64,000 nt of DNA from Pseudarthrobacter chlorophenolicus (GCF_000962805.1 NZ_JZTW01000005.1:1-64000), one strand, 5' to 3'; positions 25,531 to 34,746 are shown, numbered from the stretch's first letter. The notes: generated by a model not told the origin, from the sequence alone. A program made the numbers and translations.

Positions 25531-25973
25531 GGCGGGCTCCCGGAGCCGTCACGCGCGGACAACCGCCCGGTGAGCTTTCCGAGGCGCCAGCCGAGGGCCG
25601 CCGAGAGCAGGCCCAGCAGCAGGGAGAGCCCCAGGTAGGCGATCCACACCACGTGCTGCCCGTCGCGCGCCAGCTGGTCCACGGCAAACACCACCGCCGA
25701 GAACGTGGTGAACGAGCCAAGCAGGCCCGGTCCCAGCCCGGCACGGAGCCAGAACGCGGTCTGCGGCCGCGCCATCCAGGTGGTGGTCAGGGCCGCCAGG
25801 ACGAAACTCCCGACGACGTTGATCCAGAGTGTTGTCCAGGGCACCGACCCGGCGGGTTCCGGGAAGGCCAGGCCCATCCCGTACCGGAGTTCAGAACCAA
25901 TGAGGCCGCCGGCGGCAACCGCCAGCCAGGCACGGCCCGACGGAATCCACGACTCCCTCATAAGGCCCTGCAC
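25527..25973 (-). CDS. crcB: CrcB/FluC fluoride channel subunit, first copy
   Basis: The 148-residue protein has four membrane helices and the CrcB motifs GGLIGSELRYG, TLWINVVGSFVLA and GLLGSFTTFSAVV. It is followed directly by a second crcB and preceded by 3 bp by the MntR-type regulator gene, so the three form one transcription unit. No fluoride riboswitch is possible in that gap. Confidence 0.9.
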   Translation of the reverse strand: MQGLMRESWIPSGRAWLAVAAGGLIGSELRYGMGLAFPEPAGSVPWTTLWINVVGSFVLAALTTTWMARPQTAFWLRAGLGPGLLGSFTTFSAVVFAVDQLARDGQHVVWIAYLGLSLLLGLLSAALGWRLGKLTGRLSARDGSGSPP

Positions 25974-25976
25974 ATG

Positions 25977-26690
25977 TCAGGACTCCGCCAGGATGCAACC
26001 CTCATGGGGGCGGCCGGTGTGCACCCACAGCGCGGAGGTGACCTCGTCCGCGAGATCGAATTCCCTGGTCCGGCCGGCATTGCTGATCCGCACAATCAAG
26101 GCACCGCCGAAGGGGCGACGGCCCAGGATTTCTACTTCGGAATCAAGGTCGATTTCTTCGGCCGCAAGGTAGCGCAGCAGCTCGGGGTTGTCGTCGCTGA
26201 TGCGGGTGATCCGGCCGGTGTGGCCCTCGTCGAGTTCGCCCAGGAGCCGGGCAACGGGCATGTGGACCTTGCCGTCTGCTGTGGGAATGGGATCACCATG
26301 CGGGTCCCGTTCCGGGTGGCCCAGTTGGGCAGACACCCGCTCGATAAAGGTGTCCGAGACAGCATGCTCCAGCAGTTCGGCTTCGTCGTGTACCTCATCC
26401 CAGCTGTAGCCGAGCTGCTGGACAAGGTACGTTTCAATGAGCCGGTGGCGGCGCACCATGGACAGTGCAAGCCGGAGCCCTGCCTCGGTGAGGGTAATGG
26501 CGCTGTAGGGTTTGTGGTCCACCAGCCCCTGGTCCTTCAGCTTGCGGACCATCTCCGAAACTGACGAGTTTGCCACTCCCAGGCGCTGCGCCAGCTGCGA
26601 GGACGTGATGGGCTTGTCCTGCCATTCCGTAAACGAATAGACCACCTTGACGTAGTCCTCAATGGAGGAGGAGGGCGCGCTGGTCTTCAC
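25977..26690 (-). CDS. DtxR/MntR-family metal-dependent repressor
   Basis: The protein (237 residues from GTG 26690; an ATG at 26717 adds nine) has an N-terminal winged helix (ITSSQLAQRLGVANSSVSEM), a DtxR dimerisation domain with metal-ligand-like residues (RRHRLIETYLVQQLGYSWDE, VHDEAELLEHAVSD) and a C-terminal SH3/FeoA-like domain. It likely represses metal-uptake genes when Mn or Fe is bound. No operator was identified. It is co-oriented with the two crcB genes. Confidence 0.85.
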   Translation of the reverse strand: MKTSAPSSSIEDYVKVVYSFTEWQDKPITSSQLAQRLGVANSSVSEMVRKLKDQGLVDHKPYSAITLTEAGLRLALSMVRRHRLIETYLVQQLGYSWDEVHDEAELLEHAVSDTFIERVSAQLGHPERDPHGDPIPTADGKVHMPVARLLGELDEGHTGRITRISDDNPELLRYLAAEEIDLDSEVEILGRRPFGGALIVRISNAGRTREFDLADEVTSALWVHTGRPHEGCILAES

Positions 26691-26735
26691 ACGTTCAAGC
26701 CTACCCGGTGGCGGCACGCGGCCGGGATGCGCGCG

Positions 26736-27494
26736 TCACGCCCGGACAGCGCGCCAGGACAGTGTCAGGTACGGCAGGCTGAGTTCTTCACCCTCAGCGT
26801 GCCCCAGATGCTCATGGAGGTACCACGCGAGGTTTGCCAGGACTTTGGCCCTGGTCTGTTCGTTGGCCCGCAGGTAGTAGCTTCTGGATTTGGCCAGTTC
26901 CATCAGGTCGGCCGGGGTGACATGATCCTGCCAGCGGGTCACGTGCTCTTCGATGCCCTCGAACTCGGGGCCCACCAGCGGCCGTTGGCCGGGCTTGTAG
27001 ACGTCCCCGGCATGCATGATGCGGGAAAGCCGGTGCACCCACGGCACCGAGGTGTCCAGCTGGTTCCACACCAGTCCCAGCGTTCCCTGCGGGCGCAGGA
27101 CCCTGGCAAGTTCAGTACTGGCTACGAGGGCGTCACACCAGTGCCAGGCCTGGGCAACGCTGACGACGTCGAAACTTGCGTCACCGAGGCCGGTGGCTTC
27201 GGCAGTGCCGCGCAGGGCGGCCGCGGCCGGGTACTGGGCGGACAGTTGCGCGAGCATGTCCGCGGACGGATCGACGGCGGTTACGGACAATCCCAGTGCC
27301 AGCAGCAGGTCAGTGAATTTGCCCGTCCCGGCCCCGACGTCGAGCGCATCCTGGGCGCCTTCCGGCACGAGCCACTGGGCAGATTCCGCCGGATACCCCG
27401 GACGGACCCTGTCATAGTGCTTGCCGCCGTCCTGGAAGCTCTGGCCGAGCTCACGGCGACGCCCGTGATCGAGCTTGGGCCCACCCCGAACCAC
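26736..27494 (-). CDS. class I SAM-dependent methyltransferase
   Basis: The 252-residue protein starts at GTG 27494 after AAGGAGG. The SAM-binding motif I is ALDVGAGTGKFTDLLLALG. An acidic residue follows at the end of strand 2 (VTAVDPSADMLAQL), and motif IV-like DASFDVVSVAQAWHW is present. It belongs to the Methyltransf_11 type. The substrate is not evident, and neighbours give no clue. Confidence 0.85.
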   Translation of the reverse strand: MVRGGPKLDHGRRRELGQSFQDGGKHYDRVRPGYPAESAQWLVPEGAQDALDVGAGTGKFTDLLLALGLSVTAVDPSADMLAQLSAQYPAAAALRGTAEATGLGDASFDVVSVAQAWHWCDALVASTELARVLRPQGTLGLVWNQLDTSVPWVHRLSRIMHAGDVYKPGQRPLVGPEFEGIEEHVTRWQDHVTPADLMELAKSRSYYLRANEQTRAKVLANLAWYLHEHLGHAEGEELSLPYLTLSWRAVRA

Positions 27495-27572
27495 GTACGG
27501 CCTCCTTCAAACTGATTCCCTGCGGGTACCGTCCGAATTTACCGCATGCGCCGGGGTGCGGACGCCCGGCCG

Positions 27573-28991
27573 TCAGTCGTCGATGCAGGGAGCTGCGCCG
27601 GCAGTTCCCGGAGTGTTCGGTGCCCAGTGGGGATAGGTCCTGGTGTCGTTGGCGGGCACCCAGCGGCCGGCATCCACCACATAGTCCCAGCCGAGCCCGT
27701 CCCGGCGGAGCTTCTCAATGCCCGCGAGGAGCCGCTGGGCATCTTCCAGCCGGGAGCCGACGCCAAAGCTCGCCCGGAGTGAACCGGAAGGAAGCCCAAG
27801 GCGCTTCAGCAGCGGGTGGGCGCAGAAGCGGCCATCCCGGAGTCCCACACCGTGTTCGGCGGACAGGTACGCGGCCACCAGGCCGGCGTCGTATCCTGCC
27901 ACCGAGAAGTTCACCACCCCGATGGTGTCCTTGTCCGGATCAGTGTCCTTGAAGATCTGGTGCACCGTGACGCCGTCGATCGCCTGCAGGCCCTCCACCA
28001 GGTAGGAACGGATGGCCGACTCGTGGGCGTGCCAGCGGTCCTGGTCCAGGCTCGCGATAACCTGGGTTGCCCGCGCCAAGGTAGCAGCACCCAGCACGTT
28101 GGGGGAGCCGCCCTCATGGCGGGCCGGGCCGGTGGCCCAGCTGACGCCGTCGAGCTTTGCTTCCTTGACAGCGCCACCGCCGGCGAGGTGGGGAGTCCCT
28201 GCGTCAAGCCAGTCCGGACGGCCCACCAGCACGCCGGCGCCGAATGGTGCGTAAAGCTTATGCCCGGAGAAGGCAAGGTAATCGACATCGTCGGCGCTGA
28301 TGTCGACGCGGCGGTGCGGCGCCAGCTGGGCCGCGTCTACTACGATGCGCGCACCGTGCCGGTGGGCGAGGGCGGCAAGCTCCCGGATGGGCAGGATTTC
28401 GCCGGTGACGTTGGAGGCTCCGGTCACGGCCAGCAGGCTGACGCCGCCCTGCTCCAGTTCGGCGCGCACCGAATCGATGGTCCCGGCGATCGTGTCGGCA
28501 GCAACGATGCTCCGGTGGGGGACACCCTGCCACGGGAGCAGGTTGGCGTGGTGTTCGATGTCCAGGTAGAGGACGTCACCAGCGGATTTGCCGTCCGCTC
28601 CGGGGAGGCAACCAGCCAGCAGATTGAGGGAATCGGTGGTGTTCCTGGTGAAGATGACGGAATCGTCGGGGCGGCCGCCAACAAATTCGCGGACGATGTT
28701 GCGCGCATTCTCGTAAACGGAAGTGCTGATTTGCGACGCGTAGCCAGCACCACGGTGGACGCTGGCGTAGAACGGCAGGATCTCGTTGAGGTAGGCCGAC
28801 ACCACGGTCAGCGCCGGGGCGGAGGCCCCGTAGTCAAGGTTGGCGTAGCGGACGTGTCCGCCGGAAATCAGCGGGGCCAGGATCTCAGCTCCGGTAACCG
28901 CTGCAAGCGGATGCCCGGCGGCGGCCAGGTACTTGTCCGGAACGCGGTCGGCAGCGATTGCGGTAATGGGGGAGTCGACGGCAGTGGTCAT
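27573..28991 (-). CDS. class V aminotransferase, cysteine desulfurase-like
   Basis: The 472-residue protein is a PLP-dependent class V aminotransferase. The Schiff-base lysine is in YLAFSGHKLYAPFGAGVL, the PLP-phosphate region is in TRNTTDSLNLLA, the ring-stacking His is in DIEHHANLLPWQ, and an Asp is in ARIVVDAAQLAPHR. A cysteine in LRDGRFCAHPLLKRL resembles the SufS active-site loop. Cysteine desulfurase or a related sulfur-metabolism reaction is likely but not certain. A SAM-IV riboswitch lies just upstream, linking it to methionine/SAM status. Confidence 0.8.
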   Translation of the reverse strand: MTTAVDSPITAIAADRVPDKYLAAAGHPLAAVTGAEILAPLISGGHVRYANLDYGASAPALTVVSAYLNEILPFYASVHRGAGYASQISTSVYENARNIVREFVGGRPDDSVIFTRNTTDSLNLLAGCLPGADGKSAGDVLYLDIEHHANLLPWQGVPHRSIVAADTIAGTIDSVRAELEQGGVSLLAVTGASNVTGEILPIRELAALAHRHGARIVVDAAQLAPHRRVDISADDVDYLAFSGHKLYAPFGAGVLVGRPDWLDAGTPHLAGGGAVKEAKLDGVSWATGPARHEGGSPNVLGAATLARATQVIASLDQDRWHAHESAIRSYLVEGLQAIDGVTVHQIFKDTDPDKDTIGVVNFSVAGYDAGLVAAYLSAEHGVGLRDGRFCAHPLLKRLGLPSGSLRASFGVGSRLEDAQRLLAGIEKLRRDGLGWDYVVDAGRWVPANDTRTYPHWAPNTPGTAGAAPCIDD

Positions 28992-29029
28992 GGAGGCCTC
29001 ACTTCAGGACAGGACTCCGGCAGTGCTGG

Positions 29030-29143
29030 AATCCGCGCTTGCCGCATCCGCTCCGGACCGGCCTGGTCGTCACCCGGGGCACCCCACCGCGAATGGAGGG
29101 TTGCCGGCCAGCAAACCGGGGTTTAGCGCTGGCACTCGTGACC
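29030..29143 (-). promoter_or_regulatory. SAM-IV riboswitch
   Basis: On the minus strand the leader contains, in order, GGTCACGAGTGCCAGCG, CCCCGGTTTGCTGGCCGGCA, ACCCTCC, CGCGGTGGGGTGCCCCGGG, TGACGACC and GCGGCAAGCGCGG. This is the conserved core of the actinobacterial SAM-IV riboswitch as known from mycobacteria. The closing stem GGTCACGA/TGACGACC is visible. It ends about 40 bases before the ATG at 28991, so SAM binding probably represses that gene. Confidence 0.88.
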
Positions 29144-29251
29144 TGGATAAAACCATAGAACATCCGGCGGCCCGGTCTGAAGCCGGGAGGATTGTTAAGG
29201 GTTTTGTTACGCGTGGCCCGGGAATCGGGACTTTCTTCGAAGATTACGACG

Positions 29252-29279
29252 GCGGGCGCCCCCTTTCGGAGGCGCCCGC
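29252..29279. terminator. GC-rich hairpin after hisN
   Basis: Nine-base arms GCGGGCGCC/GGCGCCCGC lie just beyond the hisN stop. There is no T-run, so it may be a weak terminator or an mRNA 3' stabiliser. Confidence 0.6.
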
Positions 29280-29305
29280 GGTCGATTGTTCGGTAGGAGG
29301 CCTGC

Positions 29306-30118
29306 CTACAGGAGGTCGTCCAGGCCGGGGTTCAGGCGGTGCAGCACTTCGGTGTGCAGGATGGAATTGGTGGCCAGGGCGTTCCCGCCGAACGGCCCGT
29401 CCTCGCCTTCGAGGGAAGTGAAGCGGCCGCCGGCCTCCACCACGATGGGAACGAGGGCGGCCATGTCGTAAAGGTTCAGTTCGGGCTCGCAGGCGATGTC
29501 CACCGACCCTTCGGCCACCATGCAGTAGGACCAGAAATCGCCGTAGGCGCGCGTCCGCCAAACGTCCTCAGTCAGGCCCAGGAAGTCGTCCAGGTTGCCG
29601 CGTTCCTTCCAGCCGCCCAGGCTGGAATAGGACAGCGAAGCGTCGGACAGGGTGGAAACGTCCGAGACCCGGAGCCGGGTGGCCGATGCAAGGGAACGGC
29701 CCATGTAGGCCCCCATGCCTTTGGCAGCCCACCACCGCTTACCAAGGGCGGGTGCGCTGACCACGCCAACCACCGGCTCGCCCTCGTCAACCAGGGCGAT
29801 GAGCGTAGCCCAGACTGGAACTCCGCGGACGAAGTTCTTGGTGCCGTCGATGGGATCGATGATCCACCGCCGGGAGCCGTGGCCGGTGCTGCCGAACTCT
29901 TCACCCAGCACAGCGTCGCGCGGCCGGGAGCGTGAGAGCTGGCCGCGGATGGCTTCCTCGGCGGCTTTGTCCGCATCGGTGACCGGCGTCAGGTCGGGCT
30001 TGGTCTCCACGTGGAGGTCCTGCGCCTTGAAGCGGCTCATGGTCTGGTCATCCACGGAATCGGCCAGGACATGGGCCAGTCGCAGGTCGTCGTTATAGGT
30101 CGAAGCGGGTTGGATCAT
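29306..30118 (-). CDS. hisN: histidinol-phosphatase, inositol monophosphatase family
   Basis: The 270-residue protein has the IMPase metal-binding motifs: [28 protein letters not shown] and [19 protein letters not shown]. The GTKNFVRG and LYDMA variants are those of actinobacterial HisN, which dephosphorylates histidinol phosphate in histidine synthesis. It is co-oriented with rsgA and aroA, a common actinobacterial cluster. The start is not well defined by a ribosome-binding site. Confidence 0.88.
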   Translation of the reverse strand: MIQPASTYNDDLRLAHVLADSVDDQTMSRFKAQDLHVETKPDLTPVTDADKAAEEAIRGQLSRSRPRDAVLGEEFGSTGHGSRRWIIDPIDGTKNFVRGVPVWATLIALVDEGEPVVGVVSAPALGKRWWAAKGMGAYMGRSLASATRLRVSDVSTLSDASLSYSSLGGWKERGNLDDFLGLTEDVWRTRAYGDFWSYCMVAEGSVDIACEPELNLYDMAALVPIVVEAGGRFTSLEGEDGPFGGNALATNSILHTEVLHRLNPGLDDLL

Positions 30119-30179
30119 GGTTCCAAACTACCGTCTGGCGCCGGTTCTGCCGGGAGGTGGGCCGTGCCGGTTGGCGCTG

Positions 30180-31295
30180 TCAGCTGATGCTGCCGAGCTC
30201 CTTGGCCTCCTGGGCTTCCATCCTGGGATCGGCGCCCAGGAGCCGGCGGAGCGAAGCCAGGCGTGCTTCACCGGTGGGTCCTGCATGTCCGCCTTCCACC
30301 CAGGCGTCCAGCCCGCAGTTGACGGCGGTGGCCGTGTGCTTGCAGCCGCGTTCGCAATCATCAGTGCCCGGCGAAAGATCCGGGAACGACCTCAGGATCC
30401 GGTCCGGATCCACGTGGGCAAGGCCAAATGACCGGATGCCGGGGGTGTCGATGATCCAGCTTCCGGGAGGTGCGTCAGCCAGGCGCAGGGCAAGGGCCGA
30501 TGACGACGTGTGCCGTCCCCGGCCGGTCACCGCATTCACGCCGCCGGTGGCCCGCTCCGCGCCGGTCAGGGCGTTCACCATAGTGGATTTGCCGACGCCG
30601 GAGTGCCCCAGCATCACGGTGACCTTGCCGCCCAGGTGTGCCCTGAGCCCGGCAACAGCGTCACTGTCCAACCGGGCCGACAACCCGTCATCGGACCGGG
30701 CGTCGATGCCTGATGCCTTCAGGTCGGCCGTCCGGCTGATGATGACCGGGAAATCAAGGTGCGTGTAGTTGGCCAGGAACTCGCCGGGATCCTTCACGTC
30801 CGCCTTGGTGACCAGGAGGATCGGCTCGATGCCGGCGTCGTACGCTGCCACCAGGGCGCGGTCGATGAAGCCTGTGCGGGGCTCAGGGTTGGCTGCCGCC
30901 ACTACTACCACCAGCTGGTCGGCGTTGGCCACGACGGCACGTTCCACGGGGTCAGTGTCGTCTGCACTGCGGCGCAGGAGGGTGCTGCGGTCCTGGATTT
31001 TGACCAGCCTCGCCAGGGTGTTGGGGTCCCCGGAGACGTCGCCGACGAGGGAGACGAAATCGCCGGCAACCACGGGGTTGCGGCGCAGCTCCCGCGCCCG
31101 CGCGGCAATGACGGTCCGTTCGTTCCCGGAGTCTTCGTCAACGACGGCGGTGTAGCGGCCGCGGTCGACGGTGATGATGCGGCCCGTTACGGCGTCGTCG
31201 TGACTGGGTCGGTCCTTCGTGCGCGGCCGGGTGCCCTTTTTGTTGGGCCGGATCCGGACGTCGGATTCGTCCCAGGAGTCAGTCCTTCGCGGCAC
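30180..31295 (-). CDS. rsgA: ribosome small subunit-dependent GTPase A
   Basis: From GTG 31295, preceded by GGGAGG and overlapping the aroA end by 17 bp, the product is 371 residues. It has an OB fold, then a circularly permuted GTPase with G4 LLVTKADVKD before G1 MLGHSGVGKSTMVN and G3 IIDTPGIRSFG. A zinc-binding end shows CERGCKHTATAVNCGLDAW. It aids 30S ribosome maturation. The much longer open frame to 31661 is an artefact of the antisense-free GC bias over aroA. Confidence 0.92.
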   Translation of the reverse strand: MPRRTDSWDESDVRIRPNKKGTRPRTKDRPSHDDAVTGRIITVDRGRYTAVVDEDSGNERTVIAARARELRRNPVVAGDFVSLVGDVSGDPNTLARLVKIQDRSTLLRRSADDTDPVERAVVANADQLVVVVAAANPEPRTGFIDRALVAAYDAGIEPILLVTKADVKDPGEFLANYTHLDFPVIISRTADLKASGIDARSDDGLSARLDSDAVAGLRAHLGGKVTVMLGHSGVGKSTMVNALTGAERATGGVNAVTGRGRHTSSSALALRLADAPPGSWIIDTPGIRSFGLAHVDPDRILRSFPDLSPGTDDCERGCKHTATAVNCGLDAWVEGGHAGPTGEARLASLRRLLGADPRMEAQEAKELGSIS

Positions 31296-32706
31296 CGGCG
31301 GAACCTCCCGCTCCGTTTTCGGAGCCGTGCGTGGCCGGGGTCGTACAATGCTGCGCAAGCATTCCCGCCCACAACCGCGGGAAGTCCGGCATGGTTTTGG
31401 CCGTCGTTGCGATGTCCTCCACCTGGACCCCCTCAACGGCGAGGCCGAGGATCGCCCCGGCGGTGGCCATGCGGTGGTCGGCATAGCTGTGCACGACGCC
31501 GGCATGCAGCTTTGCCGGGCGGATGACCAGGCCGTCGCTGGTTTCCTCCGCATCGCCGCCCAGGCGGTTGATCTCGGCGACCAGTGCGGCGAGCCTGTCC
31601 GTTTCATGTCCCCGAAGGTGGGCGATGCCGCTGAGGCGGGACGGGCCGGTGGCCAGGGCACAGAGCGCGGCCACCGTGGGTGCCAGTTCGCTGGTGTCGG
31701 CGAAATCCGCTCCCTTGATTTCGGGACCGCCCCGGACCGTCAACACCCCGTCCAGCAGCGATACTTCTGCGCCCATCCGGGCCAGGATGCTGCGCCACAG
31801 GTCGCCTACCTGCTGCGTCTGCTCTGGCCAGCCCGGGATCCTGACGGTTCCACCGGTTGCGAGGGCGGCGGCAAGGAACGGACCTGCATTGGAGAGGTCC
31901 TGTTCGATCTGCTGGTCAAAGGCGCGGATGGGTCCCGGCGAAACAACCCAGTGGTTGGGAACGGAATCGTCAACCTGCACACCCGCGCCGCGGAGCACGG
32001 CCACCGTCATATTGATGTGGTCCAGGCTGGGCACAGGCTTGCCGACGTGCTCGAGGTGCAGGCCTTCGGTGAATCGAGCACCTACCAGCAGGAGTGCGGA
32101 GACGAACTGCGAGGACGCGCTGGCGTCGATGACCAGATGCCCGCCACGGACCTCTCCGGTTCCTTCGACGACAAAGGGCAACGACGCGGGCGTGCCGCCA
32201 TCTTCCGCCGAGACCTTGACGCCGAGTGCTTTCAGCGCCTCGATGATCGTCCCCATGGGGCGCTTCCGCGCGTGCGGGTCGCCGTCGAACGTGCTGGGAC
32301 CGCTGCGCAGGGCAGCGAGAGGTGGAACGAAGCGCATGACGGTGCCGGCAAGGCCGCAGTCGATCTGCACAGGGGTGCCCGCCGCGTCCTCCTGCCCTGC
32401 AGCGGCCCGGTGCTGCAGCGGAACCACCTCAAGGTCGGGGCCGAAGGCGCCGTCCCCCGGTACCTCGGTAATCGTGGCGCCCAGCTGGCGCAGCGCCTCG
32501 ATCATCAGGACTGAATCGCGGGAATGCAGTGGTGCCCGCAACCGCGATGGCCCGTCCGCCAGGGCCGCCAGGACAAGATACCTGTTGGTCAGGGACTTGG
32601 AGCCGGGAACCGTGACTGTTGCGTCGACGGGACGGTCTGCGTAAGGTGCCGGCCAGTTGGGGACAGTCGTTCCGGAATCGTTCCGGGCAGCGGCTGCAGC
32701 GATCAT
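31279..32706 (-). CDS. aroA: 3-phosphoshikimate 1-carboxyvinyltransferase (EPSP synthase)
   Basis: From ATG 32706, with AAAGGA upstream, the product is 475 residues. It has family motifs VPGSKSLTNRYLVLAALADG, DCGLAGTVMRFVPPLAAL and IDASASSQFVSALLL, plus a C-terminal SYADHRMATAGAILGL. It makes EPSP from shikimate 3-phosphate and PEP in aromatic amino acid synthesis. A short Gly/Ala-rich tail extends the C-terminus and overlaps rsgA. Confidence 0.93.
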   Translation of the reverse strand: MIAAAAARNDSGTTVPNWPAPYADRPVDATVTVPGSKSLTNRYLVLAALADGPSRLRAPLHSRDSVLMIEALRQLGATITEVPGDGAFGPDLEVVPLQHRAAAGQEDAAGTPVQIDCGLAGTVMRFVPPLAALRSGPSTFDGDPHARKRPMGTIIEALKALGVKVSAEDGGTPASLPFVVEGTGEVRGGHLVIDASASSQFVSALLLVGARFTEGLHLEHVGKPVPSLDHINMTVAVLRGAGVQVDDSVPNHWVVSPGPIRAFDQQIEQDLSNAGPFLAAALATGGTVRIPGWPEQTQQVGDLWRSILARMGAEVSLLDGVLTVRGGPEIKGADFADTSELAPTVAALCALATGPSRLSGIAHLRGHETDRLAALVAEINRLGGDAEETSDGLVIRPAKLHAGVVHSYADHRMATAGAILGLAVEGVQVEDIATTAKTMPDFPRLWAGMLAQHCTTPATHGSENGAGGSAGAAKD

Positions 32707-32711
32707 GTCCT

Positions 32712-33260
32712 TTAGGCCCCCGTAGCCTGCTCCACGGCGCGGCGCACGGCCTTGTCGGCCTTGGTCAGCTTTTTGTTCGTGGTCTTGCGCGCATCCGCGG
32801 CGAGGTGGGCGGCGCCCTTGCGGGCGTCGGCGGCCAAGTGTTCCGCGCGCCACGCCAGTCCCGGCCTGCCAGCAGTGTCAACGGAAGCCAGAAGGGCGCC
32901 GCCGCTGAGCGACAGGTTCTTGAGCAGCTGGCCCCGGCGGGCTTCGCGGCCTTCCTTGCTGCTGATGTCCGCACTGCGCCATTCAACGAACGTGTTGAGC
33001 AGCGAGACAACCGTCAGGACGGTTGCCGAAAGCCGTGAGAACTTGCCCAGACCAAAGAGGACTCCGGCGCCGACCTGGGTTCCTCCGATCACGCGGGCAA
33101 GCGTCTTCTCGTCCGTTTGGAAAGGCAGGGACGCCGCCGCCTTGCGGAGCAGGGGAGACAACTGCTGGGCAGTGTCGTCGGCGTTCTTGAGCTTGTCCAA
33201 TCCTGCAATGACGAAGCTGGAAGCCAGCATGGGGCGGGCGAGCGTACGGACAAAGGACAT
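32712..33260 (-). CDS. DoxX-family membrane protein
   Basis: From ATG 33260, with a perfect AGGAGG, the product is 182 residues. It has a DoxX-type start (VRTLARPMLASSFVIAGLDK) and hydrophobic helices (IGGTQVGAGVLFGLGKFSRL, SATVLTVVSLLNTFVEWR). A Lys/Ala-rich tail contains two copies of an HLAADARK-like unit. DoxX proteins are small membrane proteins linked to thiol/oxidative stress. It ends 5 bp before aroA and may be in the same transcription unit. Confidence 0.8.
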   Translation of the reverse strand: MSFVRTLARPMLASSFVIAGLDKLKNADDTAQQLSPLLRKAAASLPFQTDEKTLARVIGGTQVGAGVLFGLGKFSRLSATVLTVVSLLNTFVEWRSADISSKEGREARRGQLLKNLSLSGGALLASVDTAGRPGLAWRAEHLAADARKGAAHLAADARKTTNKKLTKADKAVRRAVEQATGA

Positions 33261-33565
33261 CGATTTCCTCCTGGCTGGACGAACCGCATCGGCAGCGGCA
33301 TAAGTCCGTTCTAGTCTTGCACTTTTAGGGAATATTTGCCCAAGGCCGGCGGTTATGGCTCTTGGGTCCGCACACGGGGCTGGGCCCGTAAGCAAGCAGC
33401 AACAAGCAGCAAAATGGGACACCGGACAGAGAGCGGAGTTGGGCCTTGGCGAGGGTGTTGGACGGAGTTGGCGTTCCAGGGCCGGTGGCACTGGACCTGG
33501 TATCGGACGCGTTGCCGGAGTACGGCAGCGCCGGGCCGAGGAGCCTGACAGTAGACTTGAAGGCA
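33261..33565. other. intergenic region between doxX-type gene and sigR
   Basis: This divergent region holds the sigma-R-type promoter at 33329-33354. An in-frame upstream extension of sigR (to TTG 33446) may give a longer isoform. Nothing else is recognised. Confidence 0.5.
33329..33354 (+). promoter_or_regulatory. sigma-R/SigH-type promoter (GGAAT-N18-GTT)
   Basis: GGAAT at 33329-33333 and GTT at 33352-33354 are separated by exactly 18 bases, an exact match to the sigma-R/SigH consensus of actinobacteria. It lies upstream of sigR, as expected for positive autoregulation. Confidence 0.75.
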
Positions 33566-34330
33566 ATGAGTACCTTGGATCCGGCCGTTTCGGCCATGTA
33601 TGACGCGTCCAGCGCTGAAGCTAAGGGCGGAAACGCTCCGGCGCCGGCCGGCAACGGAGAGACCCGGGAAGTAACCGACGGCGATTCCAGCGGTAACGGT
33701 CTGGACGTTTCCACCGAATCGGTGGAGGAACGCAGGCTCCGGTTTGAGCGCGATGCCATGCAGTACGTCGACCAGCTCTATTCTGCCGCCATGCGGATGG
33801 CCCGGAACCCGTCTGACGCCGAGGACCTGGTGCAGGAGGCCTACACCAAGGCGTTTTCGGCTTTCCATCAGTACAAGCCGGGAACAAACCTGAAAGCCTG
33901 GCTGTACCGGATCCTGACGAATACCTACATCAATCTGTACCGCAAGCGGCAGCGCGAGCCCCTTCAGTCCAACTCGGACACCATCGAGGACTGGCAGTTG
34001 GCACGGGCCGAGTCGCACACTTCAAGCGGACTCCGTTCCGCCGAGGCGGAGGCCTTGGACCACCTTCCGGACTCCGACGTCAAACGCGCACTTCAGGCCA
34101 TTCCCGAGGAATTCCGGCTTGCCGTGTACTTCGCGGATGTCGAGGGGTTCGCGTACAAGGAAATTTCCGACATCATGAACACCCCCATCGGAACGGTGAT
34201 GTCCCGGCTGCACCGCGGCCGGAAGATGTTGCGGGACATGCTCGCGGAGTACGCCGCAGAGCGCGGATTCAAGACGGGCGTGGAATCGCAGGCCGCGGCC
34301 GACACCAAACAACAGGAGAGCAGGAAATGA
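33566..34330 (+). CDS. sigR: ECF sigma factor SigR/SigH (thiol-oxidative stress)
   Basis: From ATG 33566 the product is 254 residues. It has an acidic/Gly-rich N-terminal extension, then sigma region 2 ([40 protein letters not shown]) and region 4 ([20 protein letters not shown], then [19 protein letters not shown]). It belongs to the SigR/SigH group that directs genes for thioredoxin and mycothiol systems under disulfide stress. The anti-sigma gene follows with an ATGA overlap. An upstream TTG at 33446 would add 40 residues, recalling the unstable long isoform in Streptomyces. Confidence 0.9.
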   Translation: MSTLDPAVSAMYDASSAEAKGGNAPAPAGNGETREVTDGDSSGNGLDVSTESVEERRLRFERDAMQYVDQLYSAAMRMARNPSDAEDLVQEAYTKAFSAFHQYKPGTNLKAWLYRILTNTYINLYRKRQREPLQSNSDTIEDWQLARAESHTSSGLRSAEAEALDHLPDSDVKRALQAIPEEFRLAVYFADVEGFAYKEISDIMNTPIGTVMSRLHRGRKMLRDMLAEYAAERGFKTGVESQAAADTKQQESRK

Positions 34331-34587
34331 GCGACTGCCAGGGATTGGGCGATTGCGACGACACCCGGATGCAACGTATCTATGAGTACCTCGATGGTGC
34401 ACTGACCCGTGAGGACCTTACGGAGATTAAGACCCACCTCGATGAGTGCCCGGAATGCACGGAGCAGTATGACCTTGAGTGCGTCATCCGGAACATGGTG
34501 AAGCGCTCCTGCACCGAAGCGGCCCCGGACAACCTCAAGAACGCCATCCTGGACCGCATCCACGCCATCAAGCCCGTGGACGCCTAG
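34327..34587 (+). CDS. rsrA: redox-sensitive zinc anti-sigma factor RsrA
   Basis: The 86-residue product has the ZAS zinc motif [15 protein letters not shown] (H-x3-C-x2-C) and further cysteines (C4, C9 and KRSCTEAA). It is the size of RsrA/RshA. These proteins hold SigR inactive until disulfide formation releases zinc and the sigma factor. Start overlaps sigR (ATGA), so the two are co-translated. Confidence 0.9.
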   Translation: MSDCQGLGDCDDTRMQRIYEYLDGALTREDLTEIKTHLDECPECTEQYDLECVIRNMVKRSCTEAAPDNLKNAILDRIHAIKPVDA

Positions 34588-34679
34588 CCGGAGACGAATC
34601 GGTGCGCCAACCGTACGCCGCGTTGGCCGCCCGCCCTCAGCGGGACACGCCGGGTACGGGAGCAGCAACAAGTTAAACA

Positions 34680-34721
34680 GTGAAAGACCCCGGAAGCCGA
34701 TTGGCGTCCGGGGTCTTTCAC
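34680..34721. terminator. bidirectional terminator
   Basis: A perfect 15-bp stem (34680-34694 with 34707-34721) starts GTGAAAGACC. It lies between convergent rsrA and the bL37 gene and should serve both. Confidence 0.85.
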
Positions 34722-34746
34722 TTGAACCGTGGTACCTGGCTTTTGC

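Noticed and set aside
24236..25744. 502-codon minus-strand open frame
   Set aside because: It crosses three recognised genes in the wrong frame and has Arg/Pro/Gly-rich composition.
25974..25976. fluoride riboswitch before crcB
   Set aside because: Only 3 bp separate the upstream gene from crcB, so there is no room.
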